Source: Candidatus Thiosymbion ectosymbiont of Robbea hypermnestra (lineage in GTDB: Bacteria > Pseudomonadota > Gammaproteobacteria > Chromatiales > Chromatiaceae). From it: a DNA stretch of 13,087 bases. Where the stretch lies: NCBI GenBank assembly GCA_020443945.1, contig JAIZWN010000783.1, positions 1 through 13,087 on the forward strand, in the 5' to 3' direction. Positions within the stretch are counted from its first letter, which is position 1, and every line of letters starts with the position of its first letter. Shown one piece after another: positions 1 to 6,344 of the stretch. Both the position numbers and the translations under genes were made by a program. The notes beneath the pieces were generated by a model. That model did no database searches, was not told the origin of the DNA, and saw only the letters and a list, made by a program, of their open reading frames with translations.

Positions 1-176
1 ACGGTGCGGTGGCGCCGGCAACGCCAAGAGCCGTCCGAGACCACGGCAGAATTCTTCGTGGCTTGGTGTGAGAACACGGAAGGCGGTGACCCACCGACAA
101 GTGTATGGGTTTGCTGTATTTGATTTTCGGGGGATTCGGTTAATTGAGAACACCCCCTAGGGACTTTGAAGAGATG

Positions 177-752
177 TCAATTGCAGATTTCGGGAAATGA
201 GTCGGCGTTCCATGCCGTCAATGGCGGAGCCGGGGTTTTTATCCGTAGCGGCTGGTCGTTCCTGATGGCCGTTCCGGTAAGGTAATTGAGGTCACAGCTG
301 ACCGTTGCTTCGGGATCGAGGGTATCGAAGGAGTGGGAGGTAAAACCCGCAACGATGAACCGATTGTCCCGATAGGCTATGGTAAGCCGGTGTCTCCATC
401 GGTTGCGTCCGATCGCTTGGTTCCCGGATTCGATGAGGATGGAGCCGCGTTTATTCAATTGGATTGCCGCCCGGGTACCAGCCAGTCTTCCCTGCCAGGC
501 GAGGTCTTTTACGTGTACCGACAAGGTCCGCTCTCCCTCGGCCGTGGACAGGTAAATCAGCAGGTCGATCCCGTTTTCCGTGTCCGTTTCGAGCAGCAGG
601 GCCCGATCCTTGGTGTGATCGCCATTCCAGTCGGCGGTGACCACATCGATCACCCGGCCCGGACTGACACGGATATCCCCGGCATATACGGCGGTGAAGC
701 CACCCATCCAGCCGATAACGAGTAACAGTAGCGCACCCTTGAACCTTTTCAT
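177..752 (-). CDS. Small secreted protein of unknown function with an FG-GAP-like calcium loop
   Basis: I do not recognise a named family. Starting at the ATG at 752, the 191-residue product opens with a clear signal peptide: basic MKRFK, then a hydrophobic run, then an AVYAG-type cleavage site near residue 24. An export role is therefore likely. Residues 41-49 (DWNGDHTKD) fit the D-x-N-x-D-x-x-x-D calcium-binding loop of FG-GAP/VCBS-type repeats, but only one such loop is visible, so a full propeller is unlikely. The rest looks beta-rich. An in-frame GTG at 773 would add seven residues (VAGKRWI) before the signal peptide; I prefer 752 because it starts the signal peptide cleanly. The ribosome-binding site is weak at both. 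It lies downstream of acpP on the same strand, beyond a 274-base repeat-bearing gap, where fabF would often be found; co-transcription is doubtful. Confidence 0.72.
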   Translation of the reverse strand: MKRFKGALLLLVIGWMGGFTAVYAGDIRVSPGRVIDVVTADWNGDHTKDRALLLETDTENGIDLLIYLSTAEGERTLSVHVKDLAWQGRLAGTRAAIQLNKRGSILIESGNQAIGRNRWRHRLTIAYRDNRFIVAGFTSHSFDTLDPEATVSCDLNYLTGTAIRNDQPLRIKTPAPPLTAWNADSFPEICN

Positions 753-802
753 AATCCACCGCTTACCAGCCACCCAAAAATAACGTGAGCGGATATTTTG
801 TT

Positions 803-944
803 AACCGCAAAGGCGCAAAGGACGCAAAGTTTTTTGTTGGTATGACCTTGAGTAAGGATCGAACCGCAGAGACACTACAGATCCAATCTGGTCCGCACAG
901 CGGACCCTACATTTACTCTTTGCGTCCTTTGCGCCTTTGCGGTT
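803..944. repeat. Perfect 27-bp inverted repeat with internal hairpin (dispersed repeat element)
   Basis: The left arm is 803-829 (begins AACCGCAAAGGCGCAAAGGA) and the right arm 918-944 is its exact reverse complement; 88 bases separate them. Each arm is built from a degenerate 9-10-mer repeated three times (CGCAAAGG/CGCAAAGGA/CGCAAAG). The spacer carries a shorter hairpin, GGTCCGC-ACA-GCGGACC (890-906), and a degraded further arm near 861. Arms of this GCAAAG type are common dispersed repeats in environmental bacterial genomes and are often mis-annotated as short proteins. It occupies the gap between acpP and the small secreted gene and could fold in RNA. No target duplication was seen. Confidence 0.85.
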
Positions 945-1026
945 CTGACTTGTTTTTTGGGGGGGGCGCCGCGGCACACCGCCGTGTGGTCGGGAAACGA
1001 CGGCGCGCCACGGGTCCGGGGCGAGC

Positions 1027-1263
1027 TCAGCCGGAGTTCGCCTTGATGAAATCGATTGCCTGTTGAACGGTGGTGATCTTTTCGGCTTCTTCGTCCGGGA
1101 TTTCCGTCTCGAATTCCTCTTCCAGGGCCATTACCAGCTCGACGGTGTCCAGGGAGTCGGCGCCCAGATCGTCCACGAAGGAGGCATCGGAGGTTATTTC
1201 CTCTTCTTTGACTCCCAGTTGGTCGACTACGATCTTTTTTACTCGTGCTTCGATGTTGCTCAT
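1027..1263 (-). CDS. acpP: Acyl carrier protein
   Basis: This 78-residue acidic protein is the carrier to which growing acyl chains are attached through 4'-phosphopantetheine in cytosolic type II fatty-acid synthesis. The phosphopantetheine attachment site is the DSL motif in GADSLDTVELVMALEEEF, with the serine at residue 37. Length and sequence match the family end to end. The ATG at 1263 is preceded by GAGGA about nine bases upstream. It follows fabG by 189 bases, a gap that carries a hairpin and a possible promoter, which fits the usual separate high-level expression of acpP. fabF, which normally follows, is absent; the next stretch is an inverted-repeat element and an unrelated secreted protein. 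Confidence 0.97.
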   Translation of the reverse strand: MSNIEARVKKIVVDQLGVKEEEITSDASFVDDLGADSLDTVELVMALEEEFETEIPDEEAEKITTVQQAIDFIKANSG

Positions 1264-1318
1264 TGTGCTTTTTCCTCACGGATTAAACAGATGGCCCCGC
1301 TTTTGGGGCACGCGGTAT

Positions 1319-1376
1319 TTTATATCCGTTACACAGAGATTTTCTGCCTTCCATAAAAGCCGGAAGTGACGGATAT
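1319..1376 (-). promoter_or_regulatory. Possible acpP promoter/operator
   Basis: Upstream of acpP, the minus strand has TATAAA (1319-1324) as a -10-like hexamer with no good -35 at 16-18 bases. An inverted repeat flanks this area: ATATCCGTTAC at 1322-1332 and GTGACGGATAT at 1366-1376, ten of eleven positions complementary. The arm next to acpP overlaps the -10-like hexamer. This arrangement is seen in the sequence; its role as an operator is inference, and the arm spacing (33 bases) is large for a single dimer. Confidence 0.3.
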
Positions 1377-1400
1377 GTTCGGAATCGGTTCGGGATAGGA

Positions 1401-1423
1401 GCGCCTTGCATTGTTCAAGGCGC
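1401..1423 (-). other. Perfect 8-bp hairpin between fabG and acpP
   Basis: GCGCCTTG (1401-1408) and CAAGGCGC (1416-1423) form a perfect stem around a 7-base loop, 30 bases after the fabG stop. No U-rich tract follows on the minus strand, so it is not a canonical intrinsic terminator. It may be an attenuator, a processing or stability element separating fabG from acpP, or a leaky terminator. The stem is directly visible; the role is inferred. Confidence 0.5.
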
Positions 1424-1452
1424 CTTGTGCGCGACGGCCCGCGAGAAGAGGG

Positions 1453-2193
1453 TCACGCCATGTACATTCCGCCATTGACGTGAATGGTCTCGCCGGTGAT
1501 GTAGCCGGCCGGCCCGGAGGCGAGAAAGGCCACAGTCGCGGCGACTTCCTCCGGAGTGCCGATGCGTCCCACGGGTATGCCGCTTCCCAGGCGTTCGCGC
1601 TGCGCCGGGTCCAATGCCCGCGTCATGTCCGTATCGATGAATCCGGGGGCCACGCAGTTGACGGTGATTCCCCGGGAACCGACTTCTAGCGCCAGGGCTT
1701 TGGTGAAGCCCATCATACCAGCCTTGGCGGCGGCATAGTTGGTCTGCCCGATGTTCCCCATCACGCCGACTACGGAGGAGATGTTGATGATCCGCCCCTT
1801 GCGCGCCTTCATCATGCCGCGCAGACAGGCCCGGCTCAAACGGTAGATCGAGCTCAGGTTGGTGTCGATCACTTCGTCCCACTGGGCGTCCTTCATCCGC
1901 ATGAATAGGTTGTCGCGGGTGATGCCGGCGTTGTTGACCAGGATTGTCGGGGCACCCAGACCGTCGCCCAGCTGTTTCAGGGCGTCGTCGATCGAGGTCT
2001 GGTCGGTGATGTTCAGGGCCAGACCCAGGCCCTGGTATCCCTTTTCCCGCAAGCCTTGGTCGATGCGGGCCGCGCCTTCTTCGGTGGTTGCGGTACCGGC
2101 TACGCTGGCCCCCGCCTCGCCGAGGGCCAGCGCGATCGCCTGCCCGATTCCTCTGGATGCGCCCGTTACCAGCGCGATTTCACCTTTGAGCAT
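1453..2193 (-). CDS. fabG: 3-oxoacyl-[acyl-carrier-protein] reductase
   Basis: FabG carries out the NADPH-dependent reduction of 3-oxoacyl-ACP in fatty-acid elongation. It is a short-chain dehydrogenase/reductase: TGASRGIG cofactor motif near the N terminus, NNAG around residue 80, catalytic Ser in INISSVVG, YAAAK with catalytic Tyr and Lys, and a PGFIDTDM segment. The C terminus VNGGMYMA is typical. I chose the ATG at 2193 (246 residues), because MLKGEIALVTG aligns with known FabG N termini and AAGGTG lies about five bases upstream. An upstream in-frame ATG at 2217 has GGAGG four bases before it and cannot be excluded; it would add eight residues. The gene sits 346 bases after fabH, a gap where fabD would be expected, and 189 bases before acpP. 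Confidence 0.96.
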   Translation of the reverse strand: MLKGEIALVTGASRGIGQAIALALGEAGASVAGTATTEEGAARIDQGLREKGYQGLGLALNITDQTSIDDALKQLGDGLGAPTILVNNAGITRDNLFMRMKDAQWDEVIDTNLSSIYRLSRACLRGMMKARKGRIINISSVVGVMGNIGQTNYAAAKAGMMGFTKALALEVGSRGITVNCVAPGFIDTDMTRALDPAQRERLGSGIPVGRIGTPEEVAATVAFLASGPAGYITGETIHVNGGMYMA

Positions 2194-2305
2194 TGCAATC
2201 ACCTTACGAGCTGTCATCCGGCCTCCGGGAACGCGCCCCCGAGGACCTGTTTGTCGATTAACACCGCTATTTTTGTCCGTGGATTCGAAATCACAGGTAA
2301 CAAAC

Positions 2306-2491
2306 TCAAAGCACCACGTCGAGCGCGACGACCGCGATATCGCCCGCCAATCCCCGGATGGCCTCTTTGCCCTTTTCCGGATTTCGACAGCCCAGAATCA
2401 ACCGATGACCTTTAGCCGCAAGCTGCTTGACGAGTTCTAATCCGATCCCCCTGTTCGCTCCCGTGACAAGAATCCTTTTGACCCTTTTCAC
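2306..2491 (-). pseudogene. Truncated short-chain dehydrogenase remnant in the fabD position
   Basis: A 61-codon open frame begins at a GTG (2491) with GGAGG seven bases upstream, so its translation signals are intact. It encodes the start of an SDR: KRILVTGANRGIGLELVKQL is a Rossmann TGxxxGIG segment. It then continues through a CRNPEKGKEAI arginine-bearing segment to VALDV, the point preceding the NNAG strand in this family, and stops after VL. The remaining three quarters of an SDR (NNAG, catalytic Ser, YxxxK) are absent downstream. The TGANRGIG style resembles carbonyl-reductase-like SDRs rather than FabG, so it is not obviously a copy of the neighbour. It starts 48 bases after fabH and ends 112 bases before fabG. 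It may be a decayed insertion or deletion remnant, or a translated 61-residue peptide. Confidence 0.7.
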
Positions 2492-2539
2492 CTATTTTCC
2501 TCCGGTTGATAAAGTCCGGGTACAGGTGTGCCGGCCGGC

Positions 2540-3496
2540 TCAGTACACCAGCAATACGGAGCCCCAGGTGATGCCGCCCCCGAAGGCCTCCATGAGCACG
2601 GTCTGGCCGCGGCGGATGCGTCCATCCCGTATCGCGAGGTCGAACGCCAGGGGGATGGACGCGGACGAGGTGTTGGCATGTTCGCCCACCGTGATGATGA
2701 CCCGGTCCAGGGGCACCTTCAACCGACGCGCGACGGCCTGGATGATGCGGAAGTTGGCCTGATGCGGCACCAGCCAGTCGAGCTCCGACTTCTGCATACC
2801 ATTGGCCTTAAGGGTCTCTTCGACCACATCGGAAAGGCTGGTAACCGCTACCTTGAACAGCTCGTTTCCCCTCATCTCGATGTAGGAGTTCCGCGTGCGG
2901 TCGCCGACCCCGCCGGGAACCTGGAGTATGTCCGTATAGGCGCCTTCCGCGTGGAGGTGCGAGGAGAGGATGCCCGGCTCCGACCCGACCTCTACTACCA
3001 CGGCCCCCGCGCCGTCGCCGAACAACACGGCCGTGTCGCGATCCTGCCAGTCGACGATGTACGAGAGGATCTCGGCACCGACGATCAGCGCGCGCTTGAT
3101 GCCGCCGGTACGGATGAATTGGTCTATCATCCCGAGGGCATAGACGAAGCCCGTACACCCGGCCACTATATCGAAGGCGCAGCAATCCCGAATACCCAGG
3201 CGCCGCTGCAAAAAACAGGCGGTGCTGGGGAAGACCTGGTCCGGCGTGGTGGTCGCCACCACGATGAAATCGAGCGTCGCGGGATCGATGTCGGCAGCCG
3301 CCAGCGCCCGGCGGGAGGCGACCTCCGCCAGCCGGCTGCAGCGCTCACCTTCGGCGACGATATGACGTTCGCGGATCCCGGTACGCTCGCGGATCCACTC
3401 GTCGGAGGTATCGAGCATCGCCTCCAGATCCTGGTTGGTCAGGACCTTCTCGGGCAGGTAGGCGCCGGTGCCGACAATGCGCGTATAGGACCTCAC
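2540..3496 (-). CDS. fabH: 3-oxoacyl-[acyl-carrier-protein] synthase III (KAS III)
   Basis: FabH condenses acetyl-CoA with malonyl-ACP, the priming step of type II fatty-acid synthesis. The 318-residue product has the full KAS III triad: Cys114 in DIVAGCTGF, His245 in VPHQAN and Asn275 in GEHANTSSAS. The N-terminal GTGAYLPEKVLTN and the DEWIRERTGIRERH segment are also typical, as is the C-terminal EAFGGGITWGS. It starts at GTG (3496), overlapping the plsX stop by four bases (GTGA), so translation is probably coupled. A malonyl-ACP source (FabD) is needed for its reaction, yet fabD is not in its usual place just downstream. Confidence 0.97.
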   Translation of the reverse strand: MRSYTRIVGTGAYLPEKVLTNQDLEAMLDTSDEWIRERTGIRERHIVAEGERCSRLAEVASRRALAAADIDPATLDFIVVATTTPDQVFPSTACFLQRRLGIRDCCAFDIVAGCTGFVYALGMIDQFIRTGGIKRALIVGAEILSYIVDWQDRDTAVLFGDGAGAVVVEVGSEPGILSSHLHAEGAYTDILQVPGGVGDRTRNSYIEMRGNELFKVAVTSLSDVVEETLKANGMQKSELDWLVPHQANFRIIQAVARRLKVPLDRVIITVGEHANTSSASIPLAFDLAIRDGRIRRGQTVLMEAFGGGITWGSVLLVY

Positions 3497-4524
3497 GCCT
3501 GCGCCTCCCGCCGTTCCGCCTCCAACTGCCGCGATACCTGCCGGGCGATGCGGTCCGGGATATTGCTGTAGATCTCCTTCTCCGCGATGTGGATCGCGTT
3601 CTCGAACGCCAGGCGGTCGGCCCCGCCGTGACTCTTGATGACGATGCCTTTCAGTCCCAGCAGGCTGGCCCCGTTGTAACGCCGGGGATCGAAGGCGCGG
3701 CGGAAGCTCTTGAGCACCGGCATGGCTACCAAGCCCGACAAGCGCGTCAAGGTATTGCGCCTGAAGCGCGACATGAGGACGTGACGCACCAGCTTGGCAA
3801 CCCCTTCGCTCGCCTTGAGGGCGACATTGCCCACAAAGCCGTCGGACACCACCAGGTCCACGTCACCCACATAGATATCGTCGCCCTCCACATAACCGAT
3901 GTAATTCAGGGTACTGCCGGCCAGGCGCTCATGGGCCTGTTTGACCTGCTCGTTGCCCTTGATCTCCTCCTCCCCGATGTTGAGCAACCCCACCTTCGGG
4001 GCCTCGATACCGGACACCGCCGTCACCAACTCGCTCCCCATGACCGCGAACTGAAACAGATGCTCCGCCGTACAACCCACGTTGGCGCCCAGATCCAGCA
4101 TATGGGTCTGCCCCCCCAGGGACGGCACGGCGGCGATGATCGCCGGTCGGTCCACCAGCGGCAGCATCTTGAGCACGAACCGCGCGGTCGCCATCAGGGC
4201 GCCCGTATTGCCGGCGCTGACACAGGCATTGGCCGCCCCGCTCTTGACCAGATTCAACGCCGCCCGCATAGAAGAATCCTTCTTGTTGCGCAAGGCGCTG
4301 GAGGGGGGCTCGTCCATCCCGACCGCTTGGGAGGCGTGATGAACCCTCAGGCGATCCCCGAAATCGGCGCCCCCGAGGTGTTGGACAATCGCCTCCTCCC
4401 GCCCCACCAGGATCAAGGCCGCCTCATCGGTTTTGCGCAGAAACTCCAGGGCCGCGGCGGTGACCACCTCGGGACCGTGGTCACCCCCCATGGCGTCGAG
4501 GGCAATGGTCAGACGCTCGGACAA
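3493..4524 (-). CDS. plsX: Phosphate acyltransferase PlsX
   Basis: PlsX converts acyl-ACP to acyl-phosphate for PlsY in phosphatidic-acid synthesis; it is a peripheral membrane/cytosolic enzyme. The 343-residue product begins with the family hallmark ALDAMGGDHGP. It also has SSALRNKKDSSM, SAGNTGALMA, MLDLGANVGC, LLNIGEEEIKGNE, VVSDGFVGNVALK and the C-terminal SHGGAD segment, all in family order and full length. The start is a TTG at 4524 with GGTGAG about six bases upstream. The first ATG (residue 12) lies inside the conserved DAMGGD motif and cannot be the start. It follows rpmF by 48 bases and overlaps fabH by four bases. Confidence 0.97.
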   Translation of the reverse strand: MSERLTIALDAMGGDHGPEVVTAAALEFLRKTDEAALILVGREEAIVQHLGGADFGDRLRVHHASQAVGMDEPPSSALRNKKDSSMRAALNLVKSGAANACVSAGNTGALMATARFVLKMLPLVDRPAIIAAVPSLGGQTHMLDLGANVGCTAEHLFQFAVMGSELVTAVSGIEAPKVGLLNIGEEEIKGNEQVKQAHERLAGSTLNYIGYVEGDDIYVGDVDLVVSDGFVGNVALKASEGVAKLVRHVLMSRFRRNTLTRLSGLVAMPVLKSFRRAFDPRRYNGASLLGLKGIVIKSHGGADRLAFENAIHIAEKEIYSNIPDRIARQVSRQLEAERREAQA

Positions 4525-4572
4525 AATAAACTCACCCGTGGGTTCTGAGGAACCAGGAAAGAGGAGCGACGG

Positions 4573-4752
4573 CTAGCCGTCGTTCTTATCCACCACCTTG
4601 CGGCCGCGATAATAGCCGTCCGGGGATACATGGTGACGACGATGGGTTTCGCCCGTCGTGGAATCCGCCGCGAGCGTCGGCCCGGACAAGGCATCGTGGG
4701 AACGCCGCATGTCCCGCTTGGAAGGAGTCTTTCTATTCTGTTGGACCGCCAT
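4573..4752 (-). CDS. rpmF: 50S ribosomal protein L32
   Basis: This is a 59-residue basic protein of the large ribosomal subunit. The sequence opens MAVQQNRKTPSKRDMRRSHD, the conserved bacterial L32 N terminus, and continues with a GETHRRHHVSPDGYYRGRKV segment. There are no zinc-binding cysteines, the C-minus form typical of gammaproteobacteria. The ATG at 4752 has GAGGT five bases upstream. The gene lies between yceD and plsX, its standard place, so it is presumably read from the yceD promoter. Confidence 0.96.
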   Translation of the reverse strand: MAVQQNRKTPSKRDMRRSHDALSGPTLAADSTTGETHRRHHVSPDGYYRGRKVVDKNDG

Positions 4753-4844
4753 GGTTACCTCTGACTGACTTGTAGTGGACGGTGGTTAAGGCGTGTTGAC
4801 AATTTAATGTGCAGAATATTCTGAAATAGGGTACTCGTCACGGG

Positions 4845-5360
4845 TCACCCATCACCGGACACCGACTCGGCGAGCACGGCAAAGGGACTCGCTCCGGCAG
4901 ACCCTCTTGGTACGGCATTCACATCCGCGACATACCGCCCGCACACCACCGGCTCGTGCATCGGGATCTGAGGCAGCGCCAGGAGCAGCTCATCCTCCAC
5001 CAGATCGCCGGGCCGGATCGGCTCATCGCCCACCGGCAGGGGATCATAGCGTTCCGGCAATCGGCGTTCCTCATCGACGCCCGAGACCAGCGCCAGCCAG
5101 GTATCGGTCTCGACCCGGTGCTCCAGCGCCTCCAGACAACGTTGACAAGACAACCGCAGGGTTGCGACCACCTCGCAACGCAACACCCCCCGCCCTGCCT
5201 CGTCGCGGGAAAACGCCAGCCGGAACCCGACATCCCCCGCCGCATCCAGCAGCAGACCGCGCAACCGGGGCAAACCCGACAAGGGCAGACGACCCGCGAA
5301 GACCGCGCCCTTGTCTACGGCCCGCCAAGGATCCAACAGACTCGGAAGTACCGGGGACAT
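4845..5360 (-). CDS. yceD: YceD/DUF177 family protein (23S rRNA accumulation protein)
   Basis: DUF177 proteins are encoded before rpmF in most bacteria and have been linked to 23S rRNA accumulation; the mechanism is not settled. The 171-residue product has the family marks: an N-terminal LLDPWRAVDKGAVFAG segment, then RLSCQRCLEAL with the CxxC pair, and an acidic DLVEDELLLALPQIPMHE followed by a conserved cysteine. The ATG at 5360 matches the family N terminus. It lies only ten bases from the -10 box of a strong promoter and has no Shine-Dalgarno sequence, so the mRNA may be leaderless or nearly so. rpmF follows after 92 bases. Confidence 0.93.
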   Translation of the reverse strand: MSPVLPSLLDPWRAVDKGAVFAGRLPLSGLPRLRGLLLDAAGDVGFRLAFSRDEAGRGVLRCEVVATLRLSCQRCLEALEHRVETDTWLALVSGVDEERRLPERYDPLPVGDEPIRPGDLVEDELLLALPQIPMHEPVVCGRYVADVNAVPRGSAGASPFAVLAESVSGDG

Positions 5361-5370
5361 AAATTTTCAA

Positions 5371-5399
5371 ATTATATAGAGGGAAAACCCATCTGCCAA
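5371..5399 (-). promoter_or_regulatory. Sigma70-type promoter of yceD-rpmF-plsX-fabH
   Basis: On the minus strand, TTGGCA (5394-5399, five of six consensus) is followed by a 17-base spacer and a perfect TATAAT (5371-5376). The predicted start of transcription is near 5364, four bases before the yceD ATG at 5360. The -35 hexamer uses the last bases of the terminator T-tract just upstream. Confidence 0.8.
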
Positions 5400-5428
5400 A
5401 AATAATCCACCCCTCCGCAGGAGGGTGT
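5398..5428 (-). terminator. Intrinsic terminator of the upstream secreted-protein gene
   Basis: Read on the minus strand, a stem (CACCCTCC / GGAGGGGTG, loop TGC, one bulge) is followed by GATTATTTTT, a U-rich tail. It faces the same way as the gene ending at 5592 and separates it from the yceD promoter, with which its T-tract overlaps by two bases. Confidence 0.65.
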
Positions 5429-5443
5429 CACACAGGCACATTC

Positions 5444-5546
5444 ATGGGCTTTTGCGACGCGGAATCGGAACATGGCGATTTCCCGTTTCCGCCCTGTTCA
5501 ACGACTTGCCGCCGTTGAACAGGACGGTGCATCCCGGCATCGCGGA
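5444..5546. repeat. Dispersed multi-hairpin repeat, copy A
   Basis: It aligns along about 100 bases, same orientation, with 11735-11838 (copy B). Three stems are visible. One is an imperfect stem around GGAATCGGAACAT (5461). The second is a perfect 11-bp stem, CCTGTTCAACG (5493-5503) with CGTTGAACAGG (5513-5523). The third is a short stem, CGGTGC-ATCCCG-GCATCG (5525-5542), containing one G-T wobble. The left arm of the first hairpin of copy B is missing here, so copy A looks truncated. It sits between a terminator/promoter pair and the end of the secreted half-cupin gene. Confidence 0.8.
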
Positions 5547-5591
5547 CGGGTTTCGATGCGTGACCGGAGCCGGGCTCGAGGGGGCCGGGTA

Positions 5592-6344
5592 CTATTGGAG
5601 ATGGTCCACGATTGCATGGGCGGTCTCTCGCATCAGGCTGCCGCCCTCTTTCAACCCGTTCGCCAATGATCGGGCCTGGGTCGCTTCCGACAGGCGGCCG
5701 TTTCCCGCGTTATCGCGCTCCGCGTTCGATGCCGCGTCGATCCTGCTCGCCTGTTGCACCAGGGTATCCGCCGCCATACCCAGCTCATAGGAAACCATGC
5801 GGGCGGTCCAGCCGTCGATCGTCTTGTTTGCCTCCAGGTCTTTAGCCAGGCGGGAAAGCGAGTCACGCGCCCGTTCCAGGGCGCTACGGATTCCGGATCT
5901 GCCGCGCCGGTCGAGGAATCCCGCATTCTTCAATCGGAAGAGCCCGGCGTCCAACCCATCTCTGTTCGTATCCAGGAATGCCCAGGTGCGTTCGATCCGC
6001 GCGCGCAGGGCCGGTGTCGGGAGCAGAGAGATTCGTGGCCGCTCTTTGGCAATGACATGCCCCTGCTCGTCCGGATGGCTGCGCACCACAATGGCGCGGG
6101 CCGCCTGGGTCTCGTTCAGATCGACCACCTGGTGTGGAACCCCGGGCGGGACGAACAGGAACCCCCCCGCCCTCGACGGCTTTTGACCCGTGAGGACCGC
6201 GGGCGGGGTCCGGCTCAGGGTAATCCCCTGCTTTCCCGGAGGCGTCGGGGGTTCGGGAGCGGCCGTCGCCGGTTGGACGAGGCCGACGCAGAAGAAGAGG
6301 AGGGCGCACAGGTGGCCGCTAACCTGGCTGGGATGTAGTCGCAT
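5592..6344 (-). CDS. Secreted protein with a partial cupin signature and helical C-terminal half
   Basis: This 250-residue protein of unknown function starts at the ATG at 6344, which has GGAG seven bases upstream and opens a good signal peptide (hydrophobic residues about 11-23, QPATA cleavage site near 29). Residues 61-77 (GFLFVPPGVPHQVVDLN) match cupin motif 2, G-x5-P-x-G-x2-H-x3-N, except that Asp75 replaces the usual Asn. Cupin motif 1 (the HxH...E metal ligands) is absent; only a Pro-rich linker precedes. Residues 125-136 (DTNRDGLDAGLF) resemble an EF-hand loop but end in Phe instead of Glu. The remainder, about 150-250, is predicted helical from its Ala/Leu/Arg/Glu-rich pattern. A terminator follows at 5428-5398. 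An upstream in-frame ATG (6365) has a poorer ribosome-binding site. The open frame continues to 6848 only because the repeats lack stops. Confidence 0.68.
   Translation of the reverse strand: MRLHPSQVSGHLCALLFFCVGLVQPATAAPEPPTPPGKQGITLSRTPPAVLTGQKPSRAGGFLFVPPGVPHQVVDLNETQAARAIVVRSHPDEQGHVIAKERPRISLLPTPALRARIERTWAFLDTNRDGLDAGLFRLKNAGFLDRRGRSGIRSALERARDSLSRLAKDLEANKTIDGWTARMVSYELGMAADTLVQQASRIDAASNAERDNAGNGRLSEATQARSLANGLKEGGSLMRETAHAIVDHLQ

Noticed and set aside
785..1066. 93-codon plus-strand open frame (NRKGAKDAKF...SLRPLRLCG)
   Set aside because: It is a translation of the GCAAAG inverted repeat through both arms; such frames are frequent false proteins, and there is no ribosome-binding site or family match.
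2528..3571. 347-codon plus-strand open frame opposite fabH
   Set aside because: It is the antisense shadow of fabH/plsX in GC-rich DNA; fabH has the complete catalytic triad and family length.
4796..4822. Plus-strand promoter antisense to yceD (perfect TTGACA)
   Set aside because: The -35 is perfect, but the best -10 (TATTCT) is only 15 bases away; the spacing is poor and no plus-strand gene follows. CAGAATATTCTG at 4812-4823 is a perfect palindrome but has no other support as an operator.
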